From assembly GCF_019393635.1 (NCBI RefSeq), contig NC_057861.1, positions 664,536,232-664,600,231 of the forward strand: DNA of 64,000 bases. Reading direction: 5' to 3'. This DNA comes from Dromiciops gliroides (Eukaryota; Chordata; Mammalia; Microbiotheria; Microbiotheriidae). A program made the translations under genes and the position numbers. Below, one piece after another: positions 45,786-54,899 of this stretch; the stretch's first letter is position 1; each line of letters opens with the position of its first letter. The notes under the pieces were generated by a model. It was given only the letters and a program-made list of their open reading frames with translations, made no database searches and was not told the DNA's origin.

Positions 45786-46370
45786 CTTGGCCAGCTATTT
45801 CTTAGCTTTTAACTCCTTCCTAAAGTCTAGTGCTGCTTCCATGACACACTGTTCGAGCTATAGCATGGCCCAGGGGGTGATTGGGCTTCTTCTCAGCCTG
45901 CCTGGCCTGTGAGTAACCACAGCCACTTTCTCTTTGACCCAGAAACAGAAGTCTGATTGAACTCTGATTCTCTATGGTCCAAAGCTTGGTGTGCCTGTGC
46001 TCTTCCCCCACTGGGCCACCTCCACTCAATTCAGCCCACTGGTTCAGAACCAGGGCACTTCACCCCAACTCCAGTAGAGACTGCCTCCACTTCACCCCGG
46101 CCTATCGCCGAACCCCCTCACCAGTCAGTGATCGGAGCCTCAGAAGCTGCAGGCACTGAAGACTCTGACAGGCACTGGAAGCTCTGTTTGTTCCTGGCTG
46201 GGTCGGGACTGCATGCTGAGCTGTTCAGCCTGATGAGTAGATCATAGCAATTCCCCTCTTTTGCTGAAAAATAGCCTCACTCTATTCTCATATCTATTAG
46301 ACTGATCTGTTTGTTTGTTTGTTTTTACCACATTTGGGAAATTCACTTTTAATACTTCCATGCTCTAGAC

Positions 46371-46532
46371 CAAAGCCTCTTAAATTGTGGGAACTGAATG
46401 GGGAGGTTGCAAAAAAAATTGACAACAGTAAAAGATTATATATAGCAATTTTATATACCTACATACTCGGGGTTCTGTAAAAATTTCTCGAGCAAAAAGA
46501 GATCATGAGTGGGAAAAGTTTAAGAAGCCCTG
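46371..46532. mobile_element. hAT-type MITE with 8-bp target duplication
   Basis: Second copy of the element at 38418: 'caaagcctcttaaa' at the left and 'gtttaagaagccctg' at the right, 162 bp. Flanks 'ctctagac' (46363-46370) and 'ctccagac' (46533-46540) match 7 of 8. It sits in the split SINE. Confidence 0.85.
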
Positions 46533-46648
46533 CTCCAGACAATAAATATCAATACTAGACTCAGTCCTCTAAGACTATAAATTACAAAGAAGGTGCTGAT
46601 CTGCATTGGTAGAGAGAGTTTGCTTAATCTGGCATTCTCTGTACCAAG

Positions 46649-47006
46649 TGTAACGATTGGAATAACGCCACCTGCTGGATACTTACTGTAGAAGAGTTCT
46701 GCCCATGAAGGGAAGGTCTTTGAGGGCAAGACCAGGAGTCAGGAAGTGACGCGGACTAGTGGGAGGAGGAAGGAAGAGACTGGTGCTCAGTCTCGGTCTC
46801 TTTCCTTTGGACTCTGGTGGAGAGCGGAGCTAGAAATGTGCTCTCCCTTTAATAGATAGGAATCTAGGCCTTTCTCTCTCTCTTTATCAAATTCTTGTTT
46901 TCCTTAATAAACGCTTAAAGGTCTAACTCTTGCTAAAGCTTATAATTTATTGGCGACCACTCATTAGATATTTTAGACAGACTAGCTAGAATTTTACCCC
47001 TTAACA
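46649..47006 (+). mobile_element. 5' LTR of the provirus
   Basis: 358 bp, TG...CA. A TATA-like TTTAATAG is at 46848-46855 and the AATAAA poly(A) signal at 46906-46911. A U5 of about 80-95 bp holds an internal 'tggcgaccac' (46951-46960). The U3 contains CpGs ('gaagtgacgcggactagtgg') that have not decayed, in line with a young age. Confidence 0.92.
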
Positions 47007-47008
47007 GA

Positions 47009-47026
47009 TGGCTGACCACGAAGAGG
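47009..47026 (+). promoter_or_regulatory. Primer-binding-site-like sequence, probably tRNA-Arg type
   Basis: 'tggctgaccacgaagagg' starts two bases after the LTR, the normal PBS position and TGG start. From memory, a tRNA-Arg(CCG) complement begins TGGCGACCACGAAGG. The site fits this if one T is inserted after TGGC. It may be damaged or may use another tRNA. Confidence 0.5.
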
Positions 47027-47056
47027 AAAGCTAAACCTGTCTTCTGATCTTCTGGT

Positions 47057-47066
47057 TGGGTAAGAA
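47057..47066 (+). promoter_or_regulatory. Splice-donor-like site in the leader
   Basis: 'ttgggtaaga' contains GGTAAG (GT at 47060-47061), about 50 bases after the LTR and before the first long frame. This is where retroviral leaders usually carry their major splice donor. A possible acceptor, 'gtattctctgcag', lies at about 49790-49802. Both are guesses from consensus. Confidence 0.4.
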
Positions 47067-47134
47067 ATTTCCCCTACCCTTTAAACTGCTAAGTACTGGC
47101 GCACTGGCTGTGTTTTCCCTTTAAATTTTTTCGA

Positions 47135-48013
47135 ATGGACCTTTTAAACTCCCTAATTACCCTATTTTTGATTTTAGTCTGTTTAACCAGACAAATGGGA
47201 GATAAGATCATGTTAATGCTTTGTTTTTGTGGATTTTCTATTTTTCTTTTTATTTTTGTTAAAAGAGCCAGCAACTTACTCACACAAGGAAATATCTCTC
47301 CCTCTCCCAACCATGCTTTTTCAGAGAAACCTGAAGAGATTCCCGCAGCTTTTCCCAGTTCTAACACTAATTGTTGCTCTAATTTTGCATGCCTGGAGGC
47401 AATGACCCACCCTCTAGAAGCTTTTAATCCCCTAGCACCTGGAGGCAAAGTGGGGGAAGAGGAATCCAGGCCTGAGTTCAAAATCAAGTCTGATTCAAAT
47501 TGCTCTGGTCCCTCCCCTCCTCTCCAGACCCCACCCTCTACTCCTCCCATGGCCAAGCCCATTGCTTCCCTGGCCTGGGAAGTCCAGAGAACTGATGCGC
47601 ATGCTCAACTTTCTCTAACTACATTTGCAGCTTCAGGCTCAGCCCTTTCCCAGCCTGGCTGTGCTTCTGAGACAACCTTAGAAAGCCCTTTAAATTCCAG
47701 ATATGCTCGTTTTGTTCATAATTTTGCTAACCTGCTTTTGTCTTTAATTAGTAATCTTATAAAGCATTTGTATGGTGAAAAGACTGACAGACAATATAGA
47801 GGGGTTAAAGAAGAAAAACTTAAGCTGAATAAGAATGACAATCATCACCATAGTTCAAGACTCCGCTTCTTTTGCCATGGAAGGGTATATATTGTACAGA
47901 AATGTAGAAGTAAGCAGCAAGGTATTGATATGAGTATTGGGGATTTTAGATACCGGAATCAAAAGTGTTCTGAATTCATTCAGAGTATTAATGTCAGTTC
48001 AGAGGTTACATAG
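47135..48013 (+). CDS. Unassigned 292-codon open frame inside the provirus
   Basis: This is the longest open frame in the window and starts about 130 bases after the LTR, where gag would begin. I do not recognise it. Visible features: two hydrophobic segments near the N-terminus (residues about 6-17 and 25-42, the second followed by KR), an MG dipeptide at 21-22, clustered cysteines at 80, 81 and 86, and a proline-rich stretch around 114-132. There is also a hydrophobic patch at about 188-199 and a basic, histidine-containing region at about 200-240. It has no CCHC zinc knuckle, no capsid major-homology-like motif and no protease, polymerase or envelope motif. It could be a remnant of gag or env leader sequence, a captured host fragment, or a frame kept open by chance in a young element. 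The start has G at +4 but a C at -3, so initiation may be weak. A 157-codon frame on the opposite strand overlaps it and looks like its shadow. Confidence 0.45.
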   Translation: MDLLNSLITLFLILVCLTRQMGDKIMLMLCFCGFSIFLFIFVKRASNLLTQGNISPSPNHAFSEKPEEIPAAFPSSNTNCCSNFACLEAMTHPLEAFNPLAPGGKVGEEESRPEFKIKSDSNCSGPSPPLQTPPSTPPMAKPIASLAWEVQRTDAHAQLSLTTFAASGSALSQPGCASETTLESPLNSRYARFVHNFANLLLSLISNLIKHLYGEKTDRQYRGVKEEKLKLNKNDNHHHSSRLRFFCHGRVYIVQKCRSKQQGIDMSIGDFRYRNQKCSEFIQSINVSSEVT

Positions 48014-49986
48014 GATTTCTATGCTATTACATATACATTTTGAAATTAATGGTATGGGTTTATTTTCGTAGAGATTTTCCTGCTTTTGAGATTGTGTTTT
48101 ATACTTAGTTTTTAAAACAAGGAGAATATTTGTAAAAGCTTTTTATAGTCATGTGATCAGGTTTATATTTTATAATACTCTTGTTAATATTAAGTTCATA
48201 TTCATTTAGATTTCCTTAGTTTGAATTTCATTGTCTTTTATTGTTCCATGTGTATTTTCTTCTATTCATTTGTCTATCTAATTTTGAAACATTGCAAGAT
48301 GGTTTCGATTTCATAATACAATGTTAATTCTAGGAGTATTGTGCTCCCATGTTCTGAGTTGTTTGTTTTTGTTATTTTTTCTCAACTGATTATTTGATCA
48401 AACTCTTTAAAGCATTTCCCTGGCAAATTGGTTGCCATGGCAAGTGTAAAGAAGTATTATTTTTAATAAGCATATTCCAAAAAAAAAAAGAGGGGAACAT
48501 TTGTAAAAGTTTTCTTTTTTCAAAAAAAAAAAAGTTCTTTGAGATTCTGTTGTGCTTTAACTTGTATTTAAGTATGTTCTGATTTTTCACAAAAGTAATT
48601 GTATACTAAGTAAAAAAAAAGGGGTATTATTTGAAATTGTTGCATAATTATATATTGTGTTCTGAGTCAAGATGTATTCACATTTTTTGCAATCATTTAT
48701 TATCCTCAATTTTTAAATCCATATGAGACTTGGATTATGGGAACTTATCATTTAAGACATTAATTGCCTTTATTCTGAGTTATCAGATGCCAGTTGGCCA
48801 AGATGCCATCCAATCACAAGAGGAATACATGCAAGAGCAGACACTGAACTGTCACATGAGGGGAGACATGCATGAAGTCAAGGTATGGCCGAGGGAACGG
48901 CTTTTGACAAATGTTGAGGTTGGATTCTCTTGGTTTAATATTTTATTTTATTTTTCCCCACAATATTGTACAGATGGCTGGAAGTATTCATCCCACCCAT
49001 CTCACTTCTACACCTGGCTTCCATGCTCCCTCCTATATGCCTGATGCCATGGACATCTCAGTCCCATGCATCTGATTAAGTCTGACTCAGTTTCTTCCAA
49101 TATGTTCGGTGGCATGGACATATATTCCATCCACCTATTTTAAGCCTGGCATACTGTATGGGCAGTACATATTGCTCAAGTGTGGGAATGCTCATATCCC
49201 ATCATTTCTCTGTTCTTTTATGGTAACCCCCATAATTATCTCAGGTGTCATGATAAATACAGTGTTGAATTTGGCCTTGACACCTGTTACCAATTATATT
49301 AGATTTTTTAATTTCTCATAATGGCATGAGGATAATTAGGCAGATGATGCAAAAAGTGATGAAACAAAGATAAAAAATTATTTTAAAAAATTAATATCAG
49401 AGCAATTGTCTTCTCAATTACCCTCCATAAGGGGGGACTATAGTAATATTATAATTTTAAAGAATGTTTCAATTTTTGTTTTATTATATGTTTCATGTGT
49501 AACAACTAAGATTCTGAATTCCCTTAGACATGTTTTTGAGAACTTTCATTGTTGGATTTGATTATTGACAAAGCTATTTTAAAGTTGTATTAAGCTCAAT
49601 TTTGTAGGAAATTTCCTGGCTGATTACCAGTATCCACACATCAACCCCTGAAAAGACTTCCATTCCACGACTACACCTAGAGGACATCTGAGAAAAGAGT
49701 TTCAGAGACTTTAAATGAACAGTTTTGTTTTGTTTTGGTTTGGTTTTTCTCTTTTCTTTTTCTGTTATAATATACACCATCTGTAATATGTATTCTCTGC
49801 AGAGGCCCTCCCTTTGCAAGACCAATGTCAAAGCGTCGGTTCATGAGGACAAAAAATCACCCCTCTGGACAAAACTTTCCTCTCTTCCTTTTCTATATTG
49901 TTGTTCACATATTATTAGTTAGCAATAGTTATTATATTCTTTTTACTGTTCCATCAAGGAAACATTTTGTTTCTTGAGGAACAACA
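48014..49986 (+). other. Provirus interior, AT-rich and without coding content
   Basis: No retroviral domain can be read in six frames. The region contains several A-runs (48479-48489, 48520-48531, 48611-48619) and a CCAT-rich block around 48960-49140, where 'gccatggacatctca' and 'ggcatggacatatatt' echo each other. A second polypurine-like run lies at 49431-49438. The pyrimidine-rich text before 'tctctgcag' near 49800 resembles a splice acceptor. Confidence 0.6.
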
Positions 49987-49994
49987 GGGGGGAC
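49984..49994 (+). promoter_or_regulatory. Polypurine tract of the provirus
   Basis: 'acaggggggac' directly precedes the 3' LTR. A purine run here primes plus-strand DNA synthesis in LTR retroelements. A matching 'ggggggac' occurs 556 bases upstream at 49431-49438. Confidence 0.7.
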
Positions 49995-50352
49995 TGTAAC
50001 GATTGGAATAACGCCACCTGCTGGATACTTACTGTAGAAGAGTTCTGCCCATGAAGGGAAGGTCTTTGAGGGCAAGACCAGGAGTCAGGAAGTGACGCGG
50101 ACTAGTGGGAGGAGGAAGGAAGAGACTGGTGCTCAGTCTCGGTCTCTTTCCTTTGGACTCTGGTGGAGAGCGGAGCTAGAAATGTGCTCTCCCTTTAATA
50201 GATAGGAATCTAGGCCTTTCTCTCTCTCTTTATCAAATTCTTGTTTTCCTTAATAAACGCTTAAAGGTCTAACTCTTGCTAAAGCTTATAATTTATTGGC
50301 GACCACTCATTAGATATTTTAGACAGACTAGCTAGAATTTTACCCCTTAACA
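49995..50352 (+). mobile_element. 3' LTR of the provirus
   Basis: 358 bp and, by side-by-side reading, identical to the 5' LTR. AATAAA at 50252-50257; internal 'tggcgaccac' at 50297-50306. Confidence 0.92.
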
Positions 50353-50734
50353 CAAGAAAATCCTAAATCCAGTCCATTCCTTAACCCCCTATGTTAGTAG
50401 TATATGTTGTCATGTAATCTGTGACATGTGACATTCTTAACTACTATAATGTGGAGATTTCCTACCTGTTATAAGGATCAAATGAGATTTTAAATCACTT
50501 TGCTCCATAATAGGAACTTTTATCCATTTTATACCAACAGTCAAAGGCCCATCTTTTTAATGCCAGTATCCTTCTAATTATGCTAAATGGCTTTAAATCA
50601 TTGAATTTAAATCATCTCTAAAGCTGTGAAGTTGAAGATCAACAAAGCAAAGTGGAAAGGTATATGATGAGTGTGAGCAGGCACATTACACATGGAGAAT
50701 TACAAGGGAGACATGTTATAAAGAGTAGTATCAG

Positions 50735-50868
50735 GGCAGCTAGGTGGCGCAGTGGATAAAGCACTGGCCTTGGATTCAGGAGGACCTGAGTTCAAATCCA
50801 GCCTCAGAATCTTGACACTAGTTGTTTGACCCTGGGCAAGTCACTTAACCCTCATTGCCCTGCAAAAA

Positions 50869-50921
<53 letters not shown>
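50735..50921 (+). mobile_element. WSINE1/MAR1-type SINE with (AAAT)n tail
   Basis: Forward copy with exact 14-bp duplications 'aagagtagtatcag' (50721-50734, 50922-50935). The tail is about 14 uninterrupted AAAT units instead of plain poly(A). Confidence 0.93.
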
Positions 50922-50923
<2 letters not shown>

Positions 50924-51162
50924 GAGTAGTATCAGAGAAATATGTGAAGTTGAAGAAAGATAGATTAAGCATACAGCAAGAATGAGGGACCAGTCCATGA
51001 GTTCTATTGGTATCCATGCAATATCAAGAGAATGAGATGAACCCTCTAGGGTAGATTTATCAGAGATCATGTACAGGGGTCTCATAGGGTGGCACAATAA
51101 GGATGGGTTGTGATCTGCATTGTTGGAGAGAATACATTCATGAGATTTCAGATTCATTCCAG

Positions 51163-51336
51163 CAGTGGTGTAAAACTCAGAGATAAATGAACCATTAAGT
51201 TATATTTAGAAACACCATATATTAACATTATCTGTGTTCTATTGCATTTTTATTTCTTTTGTGAAATATTTCTCAGTTACATTTTAATGTCATTCAAGCT
51301 ACAGTCAAGTGTTGCTGCCAACATTTGACACTTCTG
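51163..51336. mobile_element. hAT-type MITE ('cagtggtgt' ends)
   Basis: Inverted ends 'cagtggtgtaaaactc' and 'catttgacacttctg', 174 bp. Imperfect 8-bp flanks 'cattccag' and 'cattaaag' (6 of 8). The internal text 'atttctcagttacattttaa' is shared with the copy at 57037. Confidence 0.7.
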
Positions 51337-51344
51337 CATTAAAG

Positions 51345-52185
51345 CCTGGAGTATTGGAGACAAATCAGACTGACTGTAATAATTAAGCATGCATGATAAA
51401 ACTTCCAAAACAATCTCATTTTCTGTTTTATAAGAACTAGCCATTTTTCTATGTGGTACCAAGGAAAAAAACCATTGAAGGTTGCCGACAAGAAGTCAGG
51501 ATATATTTATAGGTGGATTATCTCTTAATTGTATGATGTTAATTTGTTGAGGCAAGGGGTATAATTTTTAATAATCATTTTCAGGTGCCAGTTATCTTAT
51601 TGGATGTTGGAAATGGTGGGACCACAGTATAGCACACCAGATACTGCTACTAGTAGGAGTTAAGATAATTCTCATTTTTGTTCTGGTCAATAGAAGAGAC
51701 TCCTGCTGTTAAATGAGTCACAGAAATTCACTTGGCACAGTAGCTGGGTGAAAAGAATGACACACTGCAATCAATCACCCAAATCCTTGGTTGTTTCCTA
51801 CAGAGAAAGGAAGAAGCCAATTGTCTACTCAGCTTAAGTTTTCCTAATCATTAAATCCATGGTAACATCAAAATAGTGATGAATGCAAATACATTAATTT
51901 TATGCTAAAAATTTACCTTTATCTATTCAAGACCTTTGTGAATTTCATGAATTACTTCTGAACACCAAGATAGCTCTGACCTTTGCCCCTTCCCAAGTCC
52001 AACATGGTTCCTGGGTCTTTCCTTTATCTTCATTTCTGACCAACACCATGGACTTCAAATACAGGTCATTTGTTATCATCTCCATTTAACACAAGTTTTC
52101 TCCCTGCTTTCTTCCCTCCCTCCTCTTCCACTTGCTGCCAGTTCCTATAACTGTCCTCCCTTTCCCAATGCCAATATCATTCTTA
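51345..52185. other. No feature seen
   Basis: No recognised gene or repeat. The 61-codon minus-strand frame at 51277-51462 starts here and runs into the MITE, and has no domain. Confidence 0.4.
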
Positions 52186-52189
52186 GATT

Positions 52190-52350
52190 AATCTCAAGTC
52201 ACAGAATAATGAAATGCAAGTTCAAACTCCCTTCACTTTATAGATGAGGAAATTGAGGCTTAGAAAGTAATTTGTCCGAGGTCAAAAAGTTAATAAGTGG
52301 CAGTGAAAGAATTTCGAGGTCTTCTGACCCCCAGGTACAGTGCCCTTTCC
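52190..52350 (-). repeat. MIR-like SINE
   Basis: 'cactttatagatgaggaaat' and 'gaggtcttctgacccccagg' are reverse MIR landmarks. Confidence 0.65.
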
Positions 52351-52363
52351 ACTGTGACATGAT

Positions 52364-52368
<5 letters not shown>

Positions 52369-52422
<54 letters not shown>
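52369..52422. repeat. (CA)n microsatellite
   Basis: About 25 uninterrupted CA units. It explains the Thr/His-rich open frame. Confidence 0.97.
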
Positions 52423-52429
52423 CTCACAC

Positions 52430-52960
52430 CCCAATTCCATTCTGGTTAATCCTTTGAGGCCAAGATTAAATGTTGCCTCTTCAATGAAGCCTTCTCTGAC
52501 TACATAGTGCAAAGTGATTTCTCCCTCATCTGACCTAATAGGAGGCAGCTAGGTGGTATAAAACTCTGGACCTGGAGTTCAAATATGAACTCAGACACAC
52601 TTACTAGCTGTGTAACTCTGAGGAAGTCACTTAACCTCTGTTTATCTCAGCTTTTCCATATGTAAAATGGGGGTGATAATAGCACACCTAACTCTCAGGA
52701 TTCTTATGAAAATAAGTGAGATAAATGATAAATGAGATAAGTAGGAAGCAGTTTTCAAACCTCAAAGTTCTCAAGTGTTACCAATTGTTATCTATTGACT
52801 GAAATATATAATATATTTAATTTTGCTTTTTTTTTTCTTTCCCCACTAAACTAGTAGTGTAAGGATCATGTCATATTTGCTCCAAGTCTAGCTCAGTATA
52901 TTGTATACAAAGCAGGCTTAAAAACTGTTCATAAAATGAAATTCTCATTGATAACAAAGG
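52430..52960 (+). mobile_element. L2 LINE 3' end, split by a MIR-core SINE
   Basis: 'cctttgaggccaagattaaa' and 'tcaatgaagccttctctgac' precede the SINE (about 52543-52790). 'cactaaactagtagtgtaag' and 'tccaagtctagctcagtata' follow it. The SINE itself runs from 'ggcagctaggtggtataaaa' to 'cttatgaaaataagtgagat'. Confidence 0.65.
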
Positions 52961-53149
52961 AAATTCTTTTTATGTGAATAGCTATAGATCATCATGTTAT
53001 GAAAGTCAGACTGTAAATGACATCATGTTACACCATAAACACAATATCTACATTAGCTCCAAAGTAACAATTTTTTGAGAAGTAGCATGTCATAATGGAC
53101 AGAGTACTGAGCTCTGAGCCAAAAAGAGCTAGTTTTAAAATCTGCCTCT

Positions 53150-53760
53150 GCATCCAAAAAGTGACTAAACTGTGTATACCCTTTGACCAAATGATGCTAT
53201 GCTTGGGCTTAGACCCCAAAAGATTCAAAGGAAAATCAAAAGGAATCATGTGTTTAAAAAAAACACTTATAGTAGCTCCTTGTGTAGTGACAAAGAATTA
53301 GAAACTAAGGAGCTTTTCATCAATTGATGAATATCTGAATGAACTATGATTATGAATATAATGGAAACTTATAATGCTGTAAGAAATGAAGGAGACAACT
53401 TCAGAGAAACCTGGGAACTGATTCAGAGTGAAGCAAGCAGAACCAGGAAAGCAATTTATACAATAATAACATTATCAAAATGTATAACTTTGAAAGACTT
53501 AAGAAATCTGTTCAATATGGTGACCAGCTATGGCTGTGGAGAACCAATGTTCATAGAAGGCATCCACTTTCTGACAGAGAGGTGATAGATTCAAGGTTCA
53601 GAATAAGACATATATGTTTTTGGATACAAACAATTAGGGATTTTGTTTTTCTTGACTATACATAATTTTTACAAAAGTTTCATTTTTCTCTCTCTTTTCT
53701 TTCTCAGTAGTATGGGGGAGGAAAGAGACAAACAATACTTACTAATTGAAAAAAATATTT
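53150..53760 (+). mobile_element. L1-type LINE 3' end
   Basis: 'ctgtgtataccctttgacca', 'catcaattgatgaatatctg' and 'gaagcaagcagaaccaggaa' give the forward L1 3'-end order, followed by a pyrimidine-rich 3' UTR. 5' truncated and decayed. Confidence 0.7.
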
Positions 53761-53769
53761 TAAGAAAAA

Positions 53770-53870
53770 TAATCCTGTTCCTGATATTTATCATCTGTGT
53801 GACCCTACACAAGTCACTTAACCTCAATCCCTTTGTTTATAAAAATAGAGATAACAATAGCACTTGTCCT
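53770..53870 (+). repeat. MIR fragment
   Basis: 'tgtgtgaccctacacaagtc' and 'gataacaatagcact' are forward MIR core. Confidence 0.65.
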
Positions 53871-53874
53871 TCTG

Positions 53875-54340
53875 GCTCTGCTTCTGACTTTCTGGACTTT
53901 GTTACCATGGCTCAAGGGCTATAGTCTCACCCTAGAACTTCCCTCTACATGTGCTTTCTCCCTACCCTGGAAGATAGGCTTGTTCCAGTGACCATGTCAC
54001 CCAGAAATATCCATCTACCATGCTGGTCCCCTTCTCCCATTGGTGAGTTCCTCCTGGGGCCTCCTGTTTATGGAGGGCTGCAGCTAAGCCAGCCTCAATT
54101 CTCCTCCTGTCTCTGCTTCTGACTGTCTGGACTTCAACATCAGGCCCCTGAATGAGAATTCCCTCCTCCCTCACCCCAGCTTTTCCACGGTTCCCTTTTA
54201 TATTGTCTTTCCCCATTAGAATTCAAGTTCCTTTAGGGAAGATGCTGTCTTTCTTTTTGTTTGTATTATCCCCAGCACTTAGTCTGTAGCCTGGAACATA
54301 GTAAGCACTTAATAAATGTTCCTTGCCTTGCCCATAAATA
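53875..54340 (+). mobile_element. L2 LINE 3' end
   Basis: 'tctttccccattagaattca', 'ttatccccagcacttagtct' and 'catagtaagcacttaataaa' are L2 3' landmarks. The upstream part contains two similar pieces: 'ctctgcttctgactttctgg' at about 53876 and 'ctctgcttctgactgtctgg' at about 54112. Confidence 0.75.
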
Positions 54341-54344
54341 TTAA

Positions 54345-54520
54345 AAAGCAGCACGGTGTAGTCAGTCAATAGATTGCCTGCCCTGAAACCAGAAGATCTT
54401 GATTCAAGTCCTGCCTCTAACATACAGCAGCTATGTGGGCAAGGGGAGCAAATCTGGTTCCAGTTAACTAAAATAGTTACAGGGCATTCCTGATCTGCAT
54501 CAATAGGAAGATGAGTACAT
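54345..54520 (+). mobile_element. THER/MIR-like SINE
   Basis: 'gcacggtgtagtcagtcaat', 'caagtcctgcctctaacata' and 'cctgatctgcatcaatagga' match the copies at 23595 and 43108. Confidence 0.65.
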
Positions 54521-54647
54521 GAAATAAAATCATTATCCTCACCCCTAAAAAAAAGTGCTTACCTCAGAGAACTGATTTTTCAGGCTCAAGTTTAATCATA
54601 CAGATAAAATTTTGCAAATTTTAAAAGGTTTTATAAATGTCACAATT

Positions 54648-54770
54648 TTGAAAAAAAAAGAAGGAAGGAGGAAGGAAGGAAGGAAGGAAGGGAGGAAGGG
54701 AGGAAGAAAGGAAAGGAGAGGAAAGGAAAGGAAAGAAGGAAGGAGGAAAGAAGGAAAGAAGGAAGCCAGA
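54648..54770. repeat. (GGAA)n/(GAAA)n purine tract
   Basis: About 120 bases of uninterrupted purines on the plus strand. Confidence 0.95.
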
Positions 54771-54899
54771 AAAAGAGGTGCTCTAAAGAAAAGATATCAG
54801 CCTTTTCCTTGAAAAGCTCTGTACTTGGTGGTTCTACATTAAATCTAGGTACTCCAAACTGGAGCACCCAAGAAAATTTGGTCTTCTGAACACAACAGC

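Larger units (their letters stand above)
43213..46335 (-). mobile_element. ORF1-only L1 (HAL1-type) element, near full length, with TSD
   Basis: From 5' to 3' on the minus strand: a GC-richer 5' UTR (46335 to about 45800), ORF1 (45785-44794), a purine-rich 3' UTR (44790-43720), then an L1-type terminal region and poly(A) (43720-43213, seen as T on the plus strand). It is flanked by 'gggaattcactttt' (43199-43212) and 'gggaaattcactttt' (46336-46350), a target duplication with one indel. No endonuclease or reverse transcriptase region is present, so it must have been mobilised in trans by an L1. It is internally interrupted by an old SINE (44513-44628) and carries a 3' UTR tandem duplication. 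Confidence 0.8.
46649..50352 (+). mobile_element. Young compact (non-autonomous) endogenous retrovirus
   Basis: A complete LTR-interior-LTR unit of 3704 bp. Both LTRs are 358 bp, begin TGTAAC, end TTAACA and look identical on reading. The flanking target duplication is CAAG (46645-46648 and 50353-50356); 4 bp is typical of gammaretrovirus-like class I elements. The interior is only 2988 bp, where an autonomous provirus has 5-8 kb. I see no gag capsid, protease, reverse transcriptase, RNase H, integrase or env motif in any frame. There is one 292-codon frame near the 5' end and then AT-rich non-coding sequence. It would need enzymes from a related provirus to move. Identical LTRs imply recent insertion. 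Confidence 0.9.
43108..50390 (+). mobile_element. One THER/MIR-like SINE split into four parts by nested insertions
   Basis: The SINE can be followed across four separate pieces. 43108-43212 has 'gagctggcctcagaacctgg' and 'tctgacacatactaaccatg'. 46336-46370 has 'attcacttttaatacttcca'. 46541-46648 has 'agactataaattacaaagaa' and 'gctgatctgcattggtagag'. 50357-50390 has 'aaaatcctaaatccagtcca'. The order and orientation match the intact relatives at 23595 and 54345. The three gaps are exactly the ORF1-only L1, the hAT-type MITE and the provirus, each with its own target duplication. Confidence 0.8.

Noticed and set aside
45056..45912. Plus-strand open frames of 117 and 147 codons
   Set aside because: They are antisense shadows of the L1 ORF1 relic on the minus strand, which carries recognisable ORF1p motifs in order.
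47089..47562. 157-codon minus-strand frame in the provirus
   Set aside because: It overlaps the 292-codon plus-strand frame, runs against the proviral orientation and has no domain. Treated as a shadow.
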